Of a stretch of 64,000 bases of DNA, positions 44,936-52,965 are shown piece after piece. Position numbers and translations under genes: made by a program. The notes under the pieces are model-generated. The model ran no database searches. It saw nothing but the letters and a program-made list of their open reading frames with translations, and was not told where the DNA came from. How positions within the stretch are numbered: the stretch's first letter is position 1; the number at the start of each line of letters is the position of its first letter. This DNA comes from Micrococcus sp. EYE_212 (lineage in GTDB: Bacteria > Actinomycetota > Actinomycetes > Actinomycetales > Micrococcaceae): contig NZ_JAHXOZ010000010.1 of assembly GCF_023147585.1 (NCBI RefSeq), positions 44,278-108,277 on the forward strand, written 5' to 3'.

Positions 44936-46264
44936 TCAGCCCTGCGGCGTCGCGGCCGCGGCCGCCCTCACCGCGCCGGGAAGGGCCTCGAGGACCATGC
45001 CGATCGCGGCGTCGTCGTGCGCCGCCGAGACGAACCAGGCCTCGAAGACCGACGGCGGCAGGTACACGCCCGACTCCAGCATCGACTGGAAGAACGGGGC
45101 GTAGCGGAACACCTCCTGGCCCTGCGCGTCGGCGTAGTCATTCACGCCGCCTTTCGACGTCCCGAACGCCACGGAGAAGAGCGTCCCGGCGCGCTGGATC
45201 GAGTGGTCCACGCCCTCCGCGTCGAGCGCCGCCACGAGGCCCTCGCGGACCGCGTCGGAGGCGCGCTGCACGGCGGCGTACACGGCGTCGTCGGCGCTGC
45301 TCAGCGTCGCGTACCCGGCGGCCATCGCCACCGGGTTCCCGGAGAGCGTGCCCGCCTGGTACACCGGGCCGAGCGGGGCCAGGTGGTCCATGATCGCGGC
45401 CGAGCCGGCGAGCGCGGCGACGGGCATGCCGCCGCCGATCACCTTGCCGAAGCACCAGATGTCCGGGGTCCAGCCCTCGGGCTCCCCGCTGAGGCCCCAC
45501 GCGCCGCGGCTCGTGGCGCGGAAGCCGGTGAGGACCTCGTCCCAGATCAGCAGCGCACCGTGACGCTGCGTGATCTCCCGCAGGAACGCGTTGAAGCCGT
45601 CCTGCGGCTCCACCACGCCCATGTTGCACGGCACGGCCTCGGTGATCACGGCGGCGATCTCGGACCCGCGCTCGGCGAACGCCTTCTCCAGGTCCTCGCG
45701 GGAGTTGTAGGTGACCACGAGCGTCTCGGAGGCCGCGGCCTCGGTGACGCCCGCGGACCCGGGCAGGGCCGCCGTCGCGACGCCGGAGCCGGCGGCGGCC
45801 AGCAGGCCGTCGGAGTGGCCGTGATAGCAGCCGGCGAACTTCACGATGAGGTTGCGGCCGGTCACGCCCCGCGCCAGGCGCAGGGCGGTCATGGTGGCCT
45901 CCGTGCCGGTGGACACGAAGCGCACGCGCTCCACGGGGACCTTCGAGGCGATCAGCTCGGCGAGCGCGGTCTCCGACTCGGTGGAGGTGCCGAAGCTGAG
46001 GCCGCGGTCCACGGCGGCGTGCACGGCCTCCAGCACGGCCGGGTGGCCGTGGCCGAGCAGCATGGGACCCCACGAGCAGACGAGGTCCACGTACTCGCGG
46101 CCCTCGACGTCGTAGAGGTACGGCCCCTGCGCGCGCTCCATGAAGCGGGGCGTGCCGCCGACGGAGCCGAACGCGCGCACCGGCGAGTCGACGCCGCCGG
46201 GGATGACGGTCTGGGCCGCGGCGAACGCGGCGGCGTTGGTGGTGCGGGGGGTGCGGGTGCTCAC
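44936..46264 (-). CDS. hemL: Glutamate-1-semialdehyde 2,1-aminomutase HemL
   Basis: A 442-aa PLP enzyme that makes 5-aminolevulinate from glutamate-1-semialdehyde (C5 haem pathway). Class III aminotransferase signatures are [19 protein letters not shown] at the N-terminus, [30 protein letters not shown] and the PLP-Lys in [16 protein letters not shown]. The GTG start (46262-46264) overlaps the hemB stop by four bases, so the genes are translationally coupled. Haem serves cytochromes in an aerobe of this type. Confidence 0.96.
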   Translation of the reverse strand: MSTRTPRTTNAAAFAAAQTVIPGGVDSPVRAFGSVGGTPRFMERAQGPYLYDVEGREYVDLVCSWGPMLLGHGHPAVLEAVHAAVDRGLSFGTSTESETALAELIASKVPVERVRFVSTGTEATMTALRLARGVTGRNLIVKFAGCYHGHSDGLLAAAGSGVATAALPGSAGVTEAAASETLVVTYNSREDLEKAFAERGSEIAAVITEAVPCNMGVVEPQDGFNAFLREITQRHGALLIWDEVLTGFRATSRGAWGLSGEPEGWTPDIWCFGKVIGGGMPVAALAGSAAIMDHLAPLGPVYQAGTLSGNPVAMAAGYATLSSADDAVYAAVQRASDAVREGLVAALDAEGVDHSIQRAGTLFSVAFGTSKGGVNDYADAQGQEVFRYAPFFQSMLESGVYLPPSVFEAWFVSAAHDDAAIGMVLEALPGAVRAAAAATPQG

Positions 46265-47247
46265 AGGGAGCCCTCCTTCATCCAGCGGCCGAGCTCGGCC
46301 GCCCAGTAGGTCAGCACGGTGTCGGCGCCGGCGCGCCGGATGGAGAGCACGGACTCGGTGATCGCGGCGCGGCGGTCGATCCAGCCGTTCGCGGCGGCGG
46401 CCTCGATCATCGCGTACTCGCCGGAGATCTGGTACGCGGAGACCGGCACGTCGGCCATCTCGGCGACATCGCGCACGATGTCCAGGTAGCTCATGGCGGG
46501 CTTCACCATGACCATGTCCGCGCCCTCCTCGAGGTCGAGCGCCACCTCCAGCATGGCCTCGGTGCGGTTCGCGGCGTCCATCTGGTACGTCTTGCGGTCG
46601 CCCTGCAGGGCGGAGTCGACGGCGTCGCGGAACGGGCCGTAGAACGCGGAGGAGTACTTCGCGGCGTAGGCGAGGATCGCGGTGTCGGTGCGGCCGGCGT
46701 CGTCGAGGGCCTCGCGGATCACGCGGACCTGGCCGTCCATCATGCCGGAGGGGCCGAGCACGTCCGCGCCGGCCTCGGCCTGGGCCACGCCCATCTGCGC
46801 GTAGATCTCCAGGGTGGCGTCGTTGTCCACGGCGCCGTCCTCGCGGAGCACGCCGCAGTGGCCGTGGTCGGTGAACTCGTCCAGGCACAGGTCGGACATC
46901 ACGACGAGCGCGTCGCCCACCTCCGCCTTGACGTCCCGGATGGCCTTGTTCAGCACGCCCTCGGGGTCGAGGGAGGCGGTGCCGCACGTGTCGCGCGTGG
47001 CCGGGACGCCGAACAGCATGATGCCGCCCAGGCCCAGCTCGGCGGCCTCGGCCGCGGCCGCCTTGAGCGAGTCGGTGGTGTGCTGCACCACGCCCGGCAT
47101 GGACGCGATGGGCTGCGGCTCGGCCACGCCCTCCTTGATGAAGGCCGGCAGGATCAGCTCGGCCGGGTGGAGGCGGGTTTCGGCGACCAGGCGGCGCATG
47201 GCGGCGGACTGGCGCAGACGGCGGGGGCGCTGGTGGGGGAATGACAT
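46261..47247 (-). CDS. hemB: Delta-aminolevulinic acid dehydratase (porphobilinogen synthase) HemB
   Basis: A 328-aa TIM-barrel enzyme that condenses two aminolevulinates to porphobilinogen. It starts [20 protein letters not shown]. Catalytic lysines are in [16 protein letters not shown] and [14 protein letters not shown]. The metal-binding region reads [15 protein letters not shown], with Asp where zinc enzymes carry a second Cys, so it is more likely magnesium- or mixed-metal dependent. It is directly coupled to hemL. Upstream haem genes lie outside the window. Confidence 0.96.
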   Translation of the reverse strand: MSFPHQRPRRLRQSAAMRRLVAETRLHPAELILPAFIKEGVAEPQPIASMPGVVQHTTDSLKAAAAEAAELGLGGIMLFGVPATRDTCGTASLDPEGVLNKAIRDVKAEVGDALVVMSDLCLDEFTDHGHCGVLREDGAVDNDATLEIYAQMGVAQAEAGADVLGPSGMMDGQVRVIREALDDAGRTDTAILAYAAKYSSAFYGPFRDAVDSALQGDRKTYQMDAANRTEAMLEVALDLEEGADMVMVKPAMSYLDIVRDVAEMADVPVSAYQISGEYAMIEAAAANGWIDRRAAITESVLSIRRAGADTVLTYWAAELGRWMKEGSL

Positions 47248-47337
47248 GGCCTCGAGTCTAGGCCGTGGGCCCGACGCGGCACGGGTGCGCGGTCCCCCTC
47301 AGGACGCCGCCCGGGCCGCCGACGGCGAGGGCGCGCG

Positions 47338-47871
47338 TTACCGGCGGGGCAGGGCCGCCAGCGCGTCGCGCAGCGCGGCCGCGCGGGTGGTCGTGTCGAT
47401 CACGGTCCGGGGACCGTCGCGGTCGACGTCCCACGCCACCCAGCCGTCCGCCTGGACGTCATCCCAGGTCGGGACCCGGTGTCCGGGGATGTCGGCCGCG
47501 CGCGTCTCGACCCGGCGGCGATGCTCCCGTTCGTCAGGCAGGACCGTCTCCAGGACCACCAGCCGCGCGCCCGCCCGCGGCGCGGTCCCCGCCCAGCCGG
47601 CCCGGGAGGCGGGGACGGGATGGACGGCGTCGACGACGACGTCGTGGCCCAGCAGCAGGTTGGAGACCGCGAGCTCGTGCACGACGGCGTAGCCCGCAGC
47701 GCCCACGTGGTCCTGGACCCGCCCCAGTGCGGTCTCGACGGCGTCCACCCGCAGACAGCAGGCGCCCGTCGCCCGCGCGAGCGCCTGGGCCAGCGTGGTC
47801 TTGCCCGTCCCGGCGCGTCCGGCGAGCACGCACAGCCAGGGCCGGTCGCCTCCCTCGATCACCGTTGCCAT
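47338..47871 (-). CDS. P-loop NTPase/kinase of unknown substrate
   Basis: A 177-aa AAA_33-type P-loop protein with Walker A VLAGRAGTGKTTLAQALA near residue 14. The rest fits small-molecule kinases such as gluconate- or chloramphenicol-kinase-like proteins (DVVVDAVHPVPASRAGWA). The ATG at 47869-47871 is chosen because the P-loop follows closely; upstream Met codons at 47880 and 47940 are possible. No ribosome site distinguishes them. Divergent from the GNAT pair. Confidence 0.7.
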   Translation of the reverse strand: MATVIEGGDRPWLCVLAGRAGTGKTTLAQALARATGACCLRVDAVETALGRVQDHVGAAGYAVVHELAVSNLLLGHDVVVDAVHPVPASRAGWAGTAPRAGARLVVLETVLPDEREHRRRVETRAADIPGHRVPTWDDVQADGWVAWDVDRDGPRTVIDTTTRAAALRDALAALPRR

Positions 47872-47963
47872 GGGGCCCATGGTGCCGGTGACGACGCCGG
47901 CGCGCCCGCCGACCCGCCGGGGCGGTGTTGACATCCGCACGCCGACCCGATCCCGTGGGGCCC

Positions 47964-48506
47964 ATGACTCCCCCGATCCACCTGCGCCCCCTCCGCCCGG
48001 ACGACGCCGACGAGATGGTCGTCGTCCTCTCGGATCCGGCCCTGTACACGTTCACGGGCGGCGAGCCTCCCGCCCGGGAGGGCCTCTCCCGCCAGTACGC
48101 CGTCCATGCCCGCGGCCACTCCGACGACCGCAGCGAGACGTGGCTCAACCACCTGGTGGTACTCGACGACACCGGGGAAGCCGTCGGCTACGTGCAGGCC
48201 ACCGTGCCCGTCTCGGGCGGGCCCGCCGAGATCGCGTGGGTGATCGGCGTCCCCTGGCAGGGCCGGGGCCATGCGACCGCCGCGGCGCGCCTGCTGCTCG
48301 ACGAGCTCGCCCGGCGCGGGGTCCCCGAGGTCGTGGCCGACATCCACCCCGACCACGCTGCCTCGGCCGCCGTGGCACGGCGGCTCGGCCTGCGCCCCAC
48401 CGGACACCTCGTCGACGGCGAGCAGCGCTGGGAGGGACCCGTCGCCGTCGCGGACGGGGCCGCCCCGGCCATGAGGAGAGGAACCCCGTGCCCACCGACC
48501 TGCTAA
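47964..48506 (+). CDS. GNAT family N-acetyltransferase (first of two)
   Basis: A 180-aa GNAT protein with strand-helix A motif WVIGVPWQGRGHATAAARLL (acetyl-CoA pyrophosphate loop QGRGHA). It begins MTPPIHLRPLRPDDADEMVV, the usual RimJ-like N-terminus. ATG 47964 is preferred over 47925. Its stop overlaps the second GNAT start by 19 bases. The substrate is unknown. Confidence 0.82.
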   Translation: MTPPIHLRPLRPDDADEMVVVLSDPALYTFTGGEPPAREGLSRQYAVHARGHSDDRSETWLNHLVVLDDTGEAVGYVQATVPVSGGPAEIAWVIGVPWQGRGHATAAARLLLDELARRGVPEVVADIHPDHAASAAVARRLGLRPTGHLVDGEQRWEGPVAVADGAAPAMRRGTPCPPTC

Positions 48507-48985
48507 CCCTCCACCTGTCGCCGGCGCGGCCTGGCGAGCACGTGCCCGGCGGCCTCGAGCTGCGAGGCCTGGAGGTCGAAACGGCTGACGAGCTGGCCCG
48601 GTGCTACTTCGCCAGCTACCCACCGGGCGTCGCCGCCTCCGACCTGGCCGAGGCGCGCGAGGAGATGGACGCGACCTTACGCGGCGACTACGGGGAGCTG
48701 CGCGCCGACGCGAGCGCCTCAGCGTGGGTGGAGGGCCGCCGGGCCGGGGCGGTCATGGTCGTCACGCACTCGATCTGGGACGCGGACCTCGCGGGGCCGT
48801 TCATCATCGACCTCTTCACCGATCCCGCCGCGCGCGGGAAGGGGGTCGGGCGCGCCCTGGTACAGCACGCCGTCGACGCCTGCTCCGCCGCCGGCGACCC
48901 CGCCCTCAGCCTGCGCTTCGGCGAAGGCACCTCCGAAGCGGCCATGGGGATCTATCGGCGGCTCGGATTCCGACCCGTTCGGTAG
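48488..48985 (+). CDS. GNAT family N-acetyltransferase (second of two)
   Basis: A 165-aa protein starting at GTG 48488, behind a GAGGAGAGG ribosome site inside the preceding gene. The acetyl-CoA motif is FTDPAARGKGVGRALVQHAV, and the end ALSLRFGEGTSEAAMGIYRR is typical of GNAT beta-6/7. The two GNATs are coupled and may act on related substrates. This is the last gene that looks like chromosomal core before the accessory region. Confidence 0.82.
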   Translation: MPTDLLTLHLSPARPGEHVPGGLELRGLEVETADELARCYFASYPPGVAASDLAEAREEMDATLRGDYGELRADASASAWVEGRRAGAVMVVTHSIWDADLAGPFIIDLFTDPAARGKGVGRALVQHAVDACSAAGDPALSLRFGEGTSEAAMGIYRRLGFRPVR

Positions 48986-49134
48986 GGGGAAGTCGGTCAT
49001 TTCTGGCCGAGCCGCTTCGCGCCATGACGCTGGGCATCGAGACGGAGCGCGTGGGCATCCCGAGCGCCCTCGCCGCCGACCCCTGGCGCCCTGCGTGCGG
49101 CGCCGAGCGTTCACCCGTACCAGGTGGCTCCCGG

Positions 49135-49485
49135 TTATCGCTCCAGCAGCCACGCCGGCTCTGCGCCGGACGCCGTCCTGCCCGGCGCGCTCGACTCATG
49201 GACCTGGCCTCGCAACACGTCCATGAGCACCGCCTCAAGATCGCCCGGGCATCTCGTAAGCAGTCGGCTCAGGTCCGGCCGCTGCCCGATCACCCGTCCC
49301 GGGTCCGCCGGTGGCGGCCACCCCTGCCAGGGCACCACCGTGAGGACCCCCGCGATCACGTCAGCATCCAGGAGCCACGCACAGCGGTTTCGGCTGAAGT
49401 GCCGCCGCTCCAGCTCGACGACAAGCCTGCACACCGCCTCCCTAGAGGGCATCGGGCCGGAAGAGGACGGCCTGCGGGTGCTCAC
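49135..49485 (-). CDS. Unrecognised 116-aa protein (second of an operon pair)
   Basis: I do not recognise this protein. It starts with GTG at 49483-49485 and overlaps the stop of the 421-aa gene by four bases (GTGA), so co-translation is likely and the frame is probably real. It is soluble, Arg/Leu-rich and has no TM segment. A segment RCAWLLDADVIAGVLTVVPW and one ending LEAVLMDVLRGQVHES are its only distinct parts. Between 48986 and 49134 I see no gene. Confidence 0.55.
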   Translation of the reverse strand: MSTRRPSSSGPMPSREAVCRLVVELERRHFSRNRCAWLLDADVIAGVLTVVPWQGWPPPADPGRVIGQRPDLSRLLTRCPGDLEAVLMDVLRGQVHESSAPGRTASGAEPAWLLER

Positions 49486-50747
49486 CTCTCCCCCTTCTGA
49501 GTACGGTCACCCGCCCGTGCCGGCCCCGCGGAGCCGATATCAGCGGCAGTCGCGCAGCGGATCCATCCGCCGCCGGGCCCACGGTGCCAGCTTTGCCTGG
49601 GCTCGTCCGACTCGCGCACCGTGTCGGTGAGCCATACGGTGGTGTCCGGGCCCCACCCGGCGAGGACCGTGGCCGCATCAGCGTCTACGGACAGCGCCCG
49701 GGTGGCTGAGCTGAGATAGCCCATGGTGGTCAGATGCACCGCGTCCCACTCCGAGGCGACCTGCTCCCAGTCCGGTATGACCCAACGGCCGGACCGGCCC
49801 GTCACCCGGTACCAGTCGTGCCGGCGTGAGGCACTCACCTCCAGAGGGAACTCCCGGCACAGCCGCACCCAGTCACCGGGGGCGTGGATCTCATACGTCC
49901 TCCCCGCCCCCTGCACCGGGATCACCGTGGCGGCCTCCGCGCCGAGAGCGTCCTCGACGAGGTCCAACCCCGCGGGGATCTGCCCGAAGCCGGCAGTGAC
50001 TCCCTGAGGGATCGACCACCAGCTCCCGGACCAGTTCGCCGTGGGGTCGGCCGGGCGTTCGACGGTGGCGCGAGCCTCCTGCAACCGCTCCTCCTGGGCC
50101 CATTCCGACAGGACGCGACCCGGGTGACGGGTCAGCCGGGTCGGATCCTCGAAATCCCGCCAGTCGGCGACCCACTGCACCGGCTGGCGTGGACGTCCCC
50201 AGGGCCGGGACGCGGGTGAGGCCACGACGGCGGCGGCCACGGGTGCCAGGGCGGCGCGGATGACCGACTGCCCAGCCAGCACGTCCTCCCCGTCGGGCTC
50301 CTGCCAGTACCTGGCTGATTCCACGGCGCTGACCAGAGCCGACTGGACCACGTCGTCCGAGAAGCCCGAGAGGTCGAGACCGGTCAGGGCCCCTGCCACC
50401 TCGTCCGGGGATACCGTCGGAGGCGAGACCGGGACGCAGCTGCCCTCGTGGACAGCCCACACGAGACGGGCGCCGCCCCGATCCGGGGCCAGCTCATGCC
50501 CGAGCCAGAACACCAGGTCCGCGACCCGCGGGCTGAGCGCCCTCGCCGCTTCGAGGCAGAGACGCCGCCCCCGCGGACCGGCCAGCCGTGCCTGTGTGCT
50601 CGCTTCCATCGGACCATCCTCCCCCGACCCCCACGACTCGTCGAGGGCCACCTCCGCCCCCGTGGCCCCGTCGTGCTGGAACCACAGCGTCGCCTCGGCC
50701 CGAAACGGTCTTGTCTGTCGCGCTCGGCTCGCGCTGGATGTGCTCAC
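49482..50747 (-). CDS. Unrecognised 421-aa protein next to an IS element
   Basis: I do not recognise this soluble, Trp-rich protein. The GTG start at 50745-50747 is chosen because the upstream frame runs into the IS. It contains no signal peptide or TM segment. Visible blocks are ADLVFWLGHELAPDRGGARL, VQWVADWRDFEDPTRLTRHP and a C-terminal ATVLAGWGPDTTVWLTDTVR. Its first codon lies 31 bases from the left end of the IS3-family element, so its native promoter is probably displaced. It is coupled to the 116-aa gene. A metabolic or immunity role cannot be inferred. Confidence 0.6.
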   Translation of the reverse strand: MSTSSASRARQTRPFRAEATLWFQHDGATGAEVALDESWGSGEDGPMEASTQARLAGPRGRRLCLEAARALSPRVADLVFWLGHELAPDRGGARLVWAVHEGSCVPVSPPTVSPDEVAGALTGLDLSGFSDDVVQSALVSAVESARYWQEPDGEDVLAGQSVIRAALAPVAAAVVASPASRPWGRPRQPVQWVADWRDFEDPTRLTRHPGRVLSEWAQEERLQEARATVERPADPTANWSGSWWSIPQGVTAGFGQIPAGLDLVEDALGAEAATVIPVQGAGRTYEIHAPGDWVRLCREFPLEVSASRRHDWYRVTGRSGRWVIPDWEQVASEWDAVHLTTMGYLSSATRALSVDADAATVLAGWGPDTTVWLTDTVRESDEPRQSWHRGPGGGWIRCATAADIGSAGPARAGDRTQKGER

Positions 50748-50841
50748 CTTTGACTCGCGGCGATAAATGTCCGGGGACTGATGCGCGTGTAGGTGACATA
50801 CGATCTGTAGTGTTCCCACACCGCCGGGAAGGATGTGCACC

Positions 50842-51141
50842 ATGCCCGCCCCCTACCCCCAAGAGTTCCGCGACGACGTCGTCAGCATCGCCCGCAAGGG
50901 CCAGATGCCGATCGCGAAGGTCGCGAAGGACTTCGGCATCACCGAGTCCTGCCTGCGTCGCTGGCTGGCCCAAGACGATGTCGAGGCCGGGATCCGGCCC
51001 GGCGTCACCAAAGCTGAGAACGAGGAGCTGAAGGCGCTCAAGCGCGGCAACCGTGAATTGGAGATGGAGAACGAGGTCTTACGCCGCGCCGCCGCGTATC
51101 TGTCGCAGGCGAACCTGAAATTGGGCCAGTCCCCGAAATGA
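50842..51141 (+). CDS. IS3-family transposase OrfA
   Basis: A 99-aa DNA-binding OrfA: MPAPYPQEFRDDVVSIARKG, a helix-turn-helix (MPIAKVAKDFGITESCLRRW, about 21-40) and a C-terminal leucine-rich heptad region (ELEMENEVLRRAAAYLSQAN) that mediates OrfA-OrfB dimerisation. The stop overlaps the OrfB start (ATGA), the usual place for -1 frameshifting to make OrfAB. Ribosome site GGGAAGG precedes ATG 50842. Confidence 0.9.
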   Translation: MPAPYPQEFRDDVVSIARKGQMPIAKVAKDFGITESCLRRWLAQDDVEAGIRPGVTKAENEELKALKRGNRELEMENEVLRRAAAYLSQANLKLGQSPK

Positions 51142-52020
51142 CCTATCCCGTCGTGAAGGACCTGGCCCGCGACGGGATCCCCGTGAAACTCTCCTGCCGG
51201 GTCCTCGGGTTCACCCGTCAGGCCTACTACCAGTGGCTGGCCGAACCTGTCAGCGCGCGGGAACGGTCCGACGCGCATGCCGCCAATGCCGTCCTCGACG
51301 CCCATGCTGATGACCCGGAGTTCGGATACCGGTTCCTGGCTGAGAAGCTCCGCGACCGTGGCCTAGACGTGTCAGACCACCAGACGTTGAAGGCCTGCCG
51401 GCTCGTGCGTGTCCGCTGCGGCCACTGGATCCGCCGCGGCTCGGGCAAGCGTCCTGGCCCTGCCGTTGATGATGATCTGGTTCGTCGTCAGTTCCGCGCT
51501 GAGAAGCCGAACCAGTTGCGGCTCACGGACATCTCAGAGCATTGGTCCGGGGACTTGCAAGCTCTACCTCTGCGCGGTCAAGGACGTGTTCTCGAACCGG
51601 ATCGTGGGCTACTCGATCAATCGGCGGATGAGCTCGCAGCGGGCTGTGGATGCCCTGCAGATGGCTCTGGCCCGGCGTGGAGGCAAGGCCGAGGTGCAGG
51701 GTTGCCGTGTGCATTCGGATCGTGGGTCGCAATTTCGATCCAGGCGATTCGTGGAGACGCTGCGGGTCAACGGCTTGGTCGGGTCGATGGGCCGGGTCGG
51801 TGCTGCTGGGGACAACGCGGCGATGGAATCCTTCTTCGCGCTGTTGCAGAAGAACGTGCTGGACCGGCGTCGCTGGCAGTCCTTTGCCCAGCTCCGGCTC
51901 TCGATCGTGAGCTGGATCGAGCGGACCTATCACCGCCGTCGTAGGCAGGCCCGTCTCGGGAGACTCACCCCCGTCGAGTTCGAGATGGTTCAATCAGTCC
52001 AGGCGGCTGCCGCCGCCTGA
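51138..52020 (+). pseudogene. IS3-family transposase OrfB, frameshifted
   Basis: OrfB is the DDE-integrase part. The N-terminal segment (MTYPVVKDLARDGIPVKLSC, then NQLRLTDISEHWSG with the first catalytic Asp) reads in one frame to about 51555. The family-like continuation (CKLYLCAVKDVFSNRIVGYS, VHSDRGSQFRS with the second Asp, NAAMESFFALLQKNVL with the Glu) reads in another, ending at 52020. The shift falls inside the catalytic core, so no single product carries the DDE triad unless rare frameshifting occurs. The disrupted reading is visible directly in the sequence. Confidence 0.85.
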
Positions 52021-52127
52021 TAACTCGTGTCAACCAAACTCACGGCAGACCCGCCCTAAGGGATGGCCCTCCTGCCGTCGAAGCAGGGGCCGGCCTCACC
52101 CAGGGCGGCCCATCATCCGCTGACGGC

Positions 52128-52182
52128 ACCACACCTCCAAGGACGGCCCGTCCACCGAACGGGCCCTCCTTGGGATTGTGGT
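52128..52182 (-). terminator. Long hairpin after the DUF305 gene
   Basis: Three collinear stems (52128-52133 with 52177-52182; 52137-52143 with 52167-52173; 52145-52151 with 52159-52165) form one long hairpin. It lies 14 bases beyond the DUF305 stop on the minus strand. It probably ends the copper-resistance transcript. The DNA between the IS end and this hairpin (52051-52127) contains no gene. Confidence 0.75.
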
Positions 52183-52195
52183 GCGGCGATGCCGG

Positions 52196-52906
52196 TCAGG
52201 TCGCGGGCAGCTCCTGAAGCATCTGTTCCATCTCGGTGATCTCGGCCTGCTGGTCCGCGACGACCTTTTCGGCCAGGGCCACGGCCTGCGGGGTCTGCCC
52301 GCCCTCGACCTCGTCCTGGGCCATCTCGATGGCGCCCTGGTGGTGGGCGGTCATCTGCTCCAGGTACAACCGGGCGGCCTCGGTGCCCTGGGCCTGCTCC
52401 AGGGCGGCCATGTCCTCCTCGGACATCATCCCGGACATCCCGCCGTGGTCCATGCCCTCCATACCGCCCATGTCTCCCATGTCCACGGGGTCTTCACCCC
52501 AGGCGGTGAGCATGGCGTTCATGCGCTCGATCTCCGGGCCCTGGGCGTCGATGACCTTCTGGGCGAACTCGGCCACCTCGGCCGGGATCTCATCCTTGGC
52601 CAGCAGCATCTCGCTCATCTCCACCGCCTGCTGGTGATGCGGGATCATCATCTGAGCGAACATCACGTCCGCGTCATTGTGCTCAGCGGAGACCTCCTCG
52701 GCCGAACCGGTGGCCGAGCTAGTAGCCGATTCCGTGGCGGACGGTGTCGCGGTGTCCGTGGCCGCAGGGGTGGCGGCGGGGGCGGAGCCGGTCGCGGTGG
52801 CCGAGGCCTCAGCGCCGGCGTTCTCGTCCTGGGCCCCGGTGCCGCAGGCGGTCAAGGTCAGGGCGGAGGCCAGGGTCAGGGCGGTCAGCGTCATGGTGCG
52901 TTTCAT
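52196..52906 (-). CDS. DUF305 lipoprotein of the copper cluster
   Basis: A 236-aa lipoprotein whose signal ends LTLTAC with Cys21 as lipid site. It is followed by a Thr/Ser/Ala-rich linker and a DUF305 region of His- and Met-rich helices (MMIPHHQQAVEMSEMLLAKD and EQMTAHHQGAIEMAQDEVEG). The stretch DMGDMGGMEGMDHGGMSGMM looks metal-binding. DUF305 proteins are frequent in copper loci and are thought to bind copper outside the cell. ATG 52906 follows AAAGGACCC. The start region is duplicated: a near-identical upstream copy could start translation five codons earlier. Confidence 0.88.
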   Translation of the reverse strand: MKRTMTLTALTLASALTLTACGTGAQDENAGAEASATATGSAPAATPAATDTATPSATESATSSATGSAEEVSAEHNDADVMFAQMMIPHHQQAVEMSEMLLAKDEIPAEVAEFAQKVIDAQGPEIERMNAMLTAWGEDPVDMGDMGGMEGMDHGGMSGMMSEEDMAALEQAQGTEAARLYLEQMTAHHQGAIEMAQDEVEGGQTPQAVALAEKVVADQQAEITEMEQMLQELPAT

Positions 52907-52926
52907 GGTGGGTCCTTTCATGGTGG
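52901..52926. repeat. Short tandem duplication at the DUF305 start
   Basis: The 13-base word TTTCATGGTGGGT occurs twice (52901-52913 and 52916-52928, two bases apart, allowing one or two boundary bases). On the minus strand this repeats an ATG together with the AAAGGACCC-like ribosome site, giving two in-frame start candidates. Confidence 0.6.
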
Positions 52927-52965
52927 GTTGAGGGTTCACATCAGGGTTCACGCCAAGGGGCGAGA

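Larger units (their letters stand above)
50779..52047 (+). mobile_element. IS3-family insertion sequence (about 1.27 kb)
   Basis: The element is bounded by imperfect terminal repeats of the TG...CA type. The left end is TGATGCGCGTGTAGGTGACA, and the right end read inward is TGCCGTGAGTTTGGTTGACA (13 of 20 identical). It is flanked by 3-bp direct repeats GAC (50776-50778 and 52048-52050), the size made by IS3-family transposition. It carries orfA and a frameshifted orfB. Element length and gene order fit the family. Transposition is probably now defective. Confidence 0.85.
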
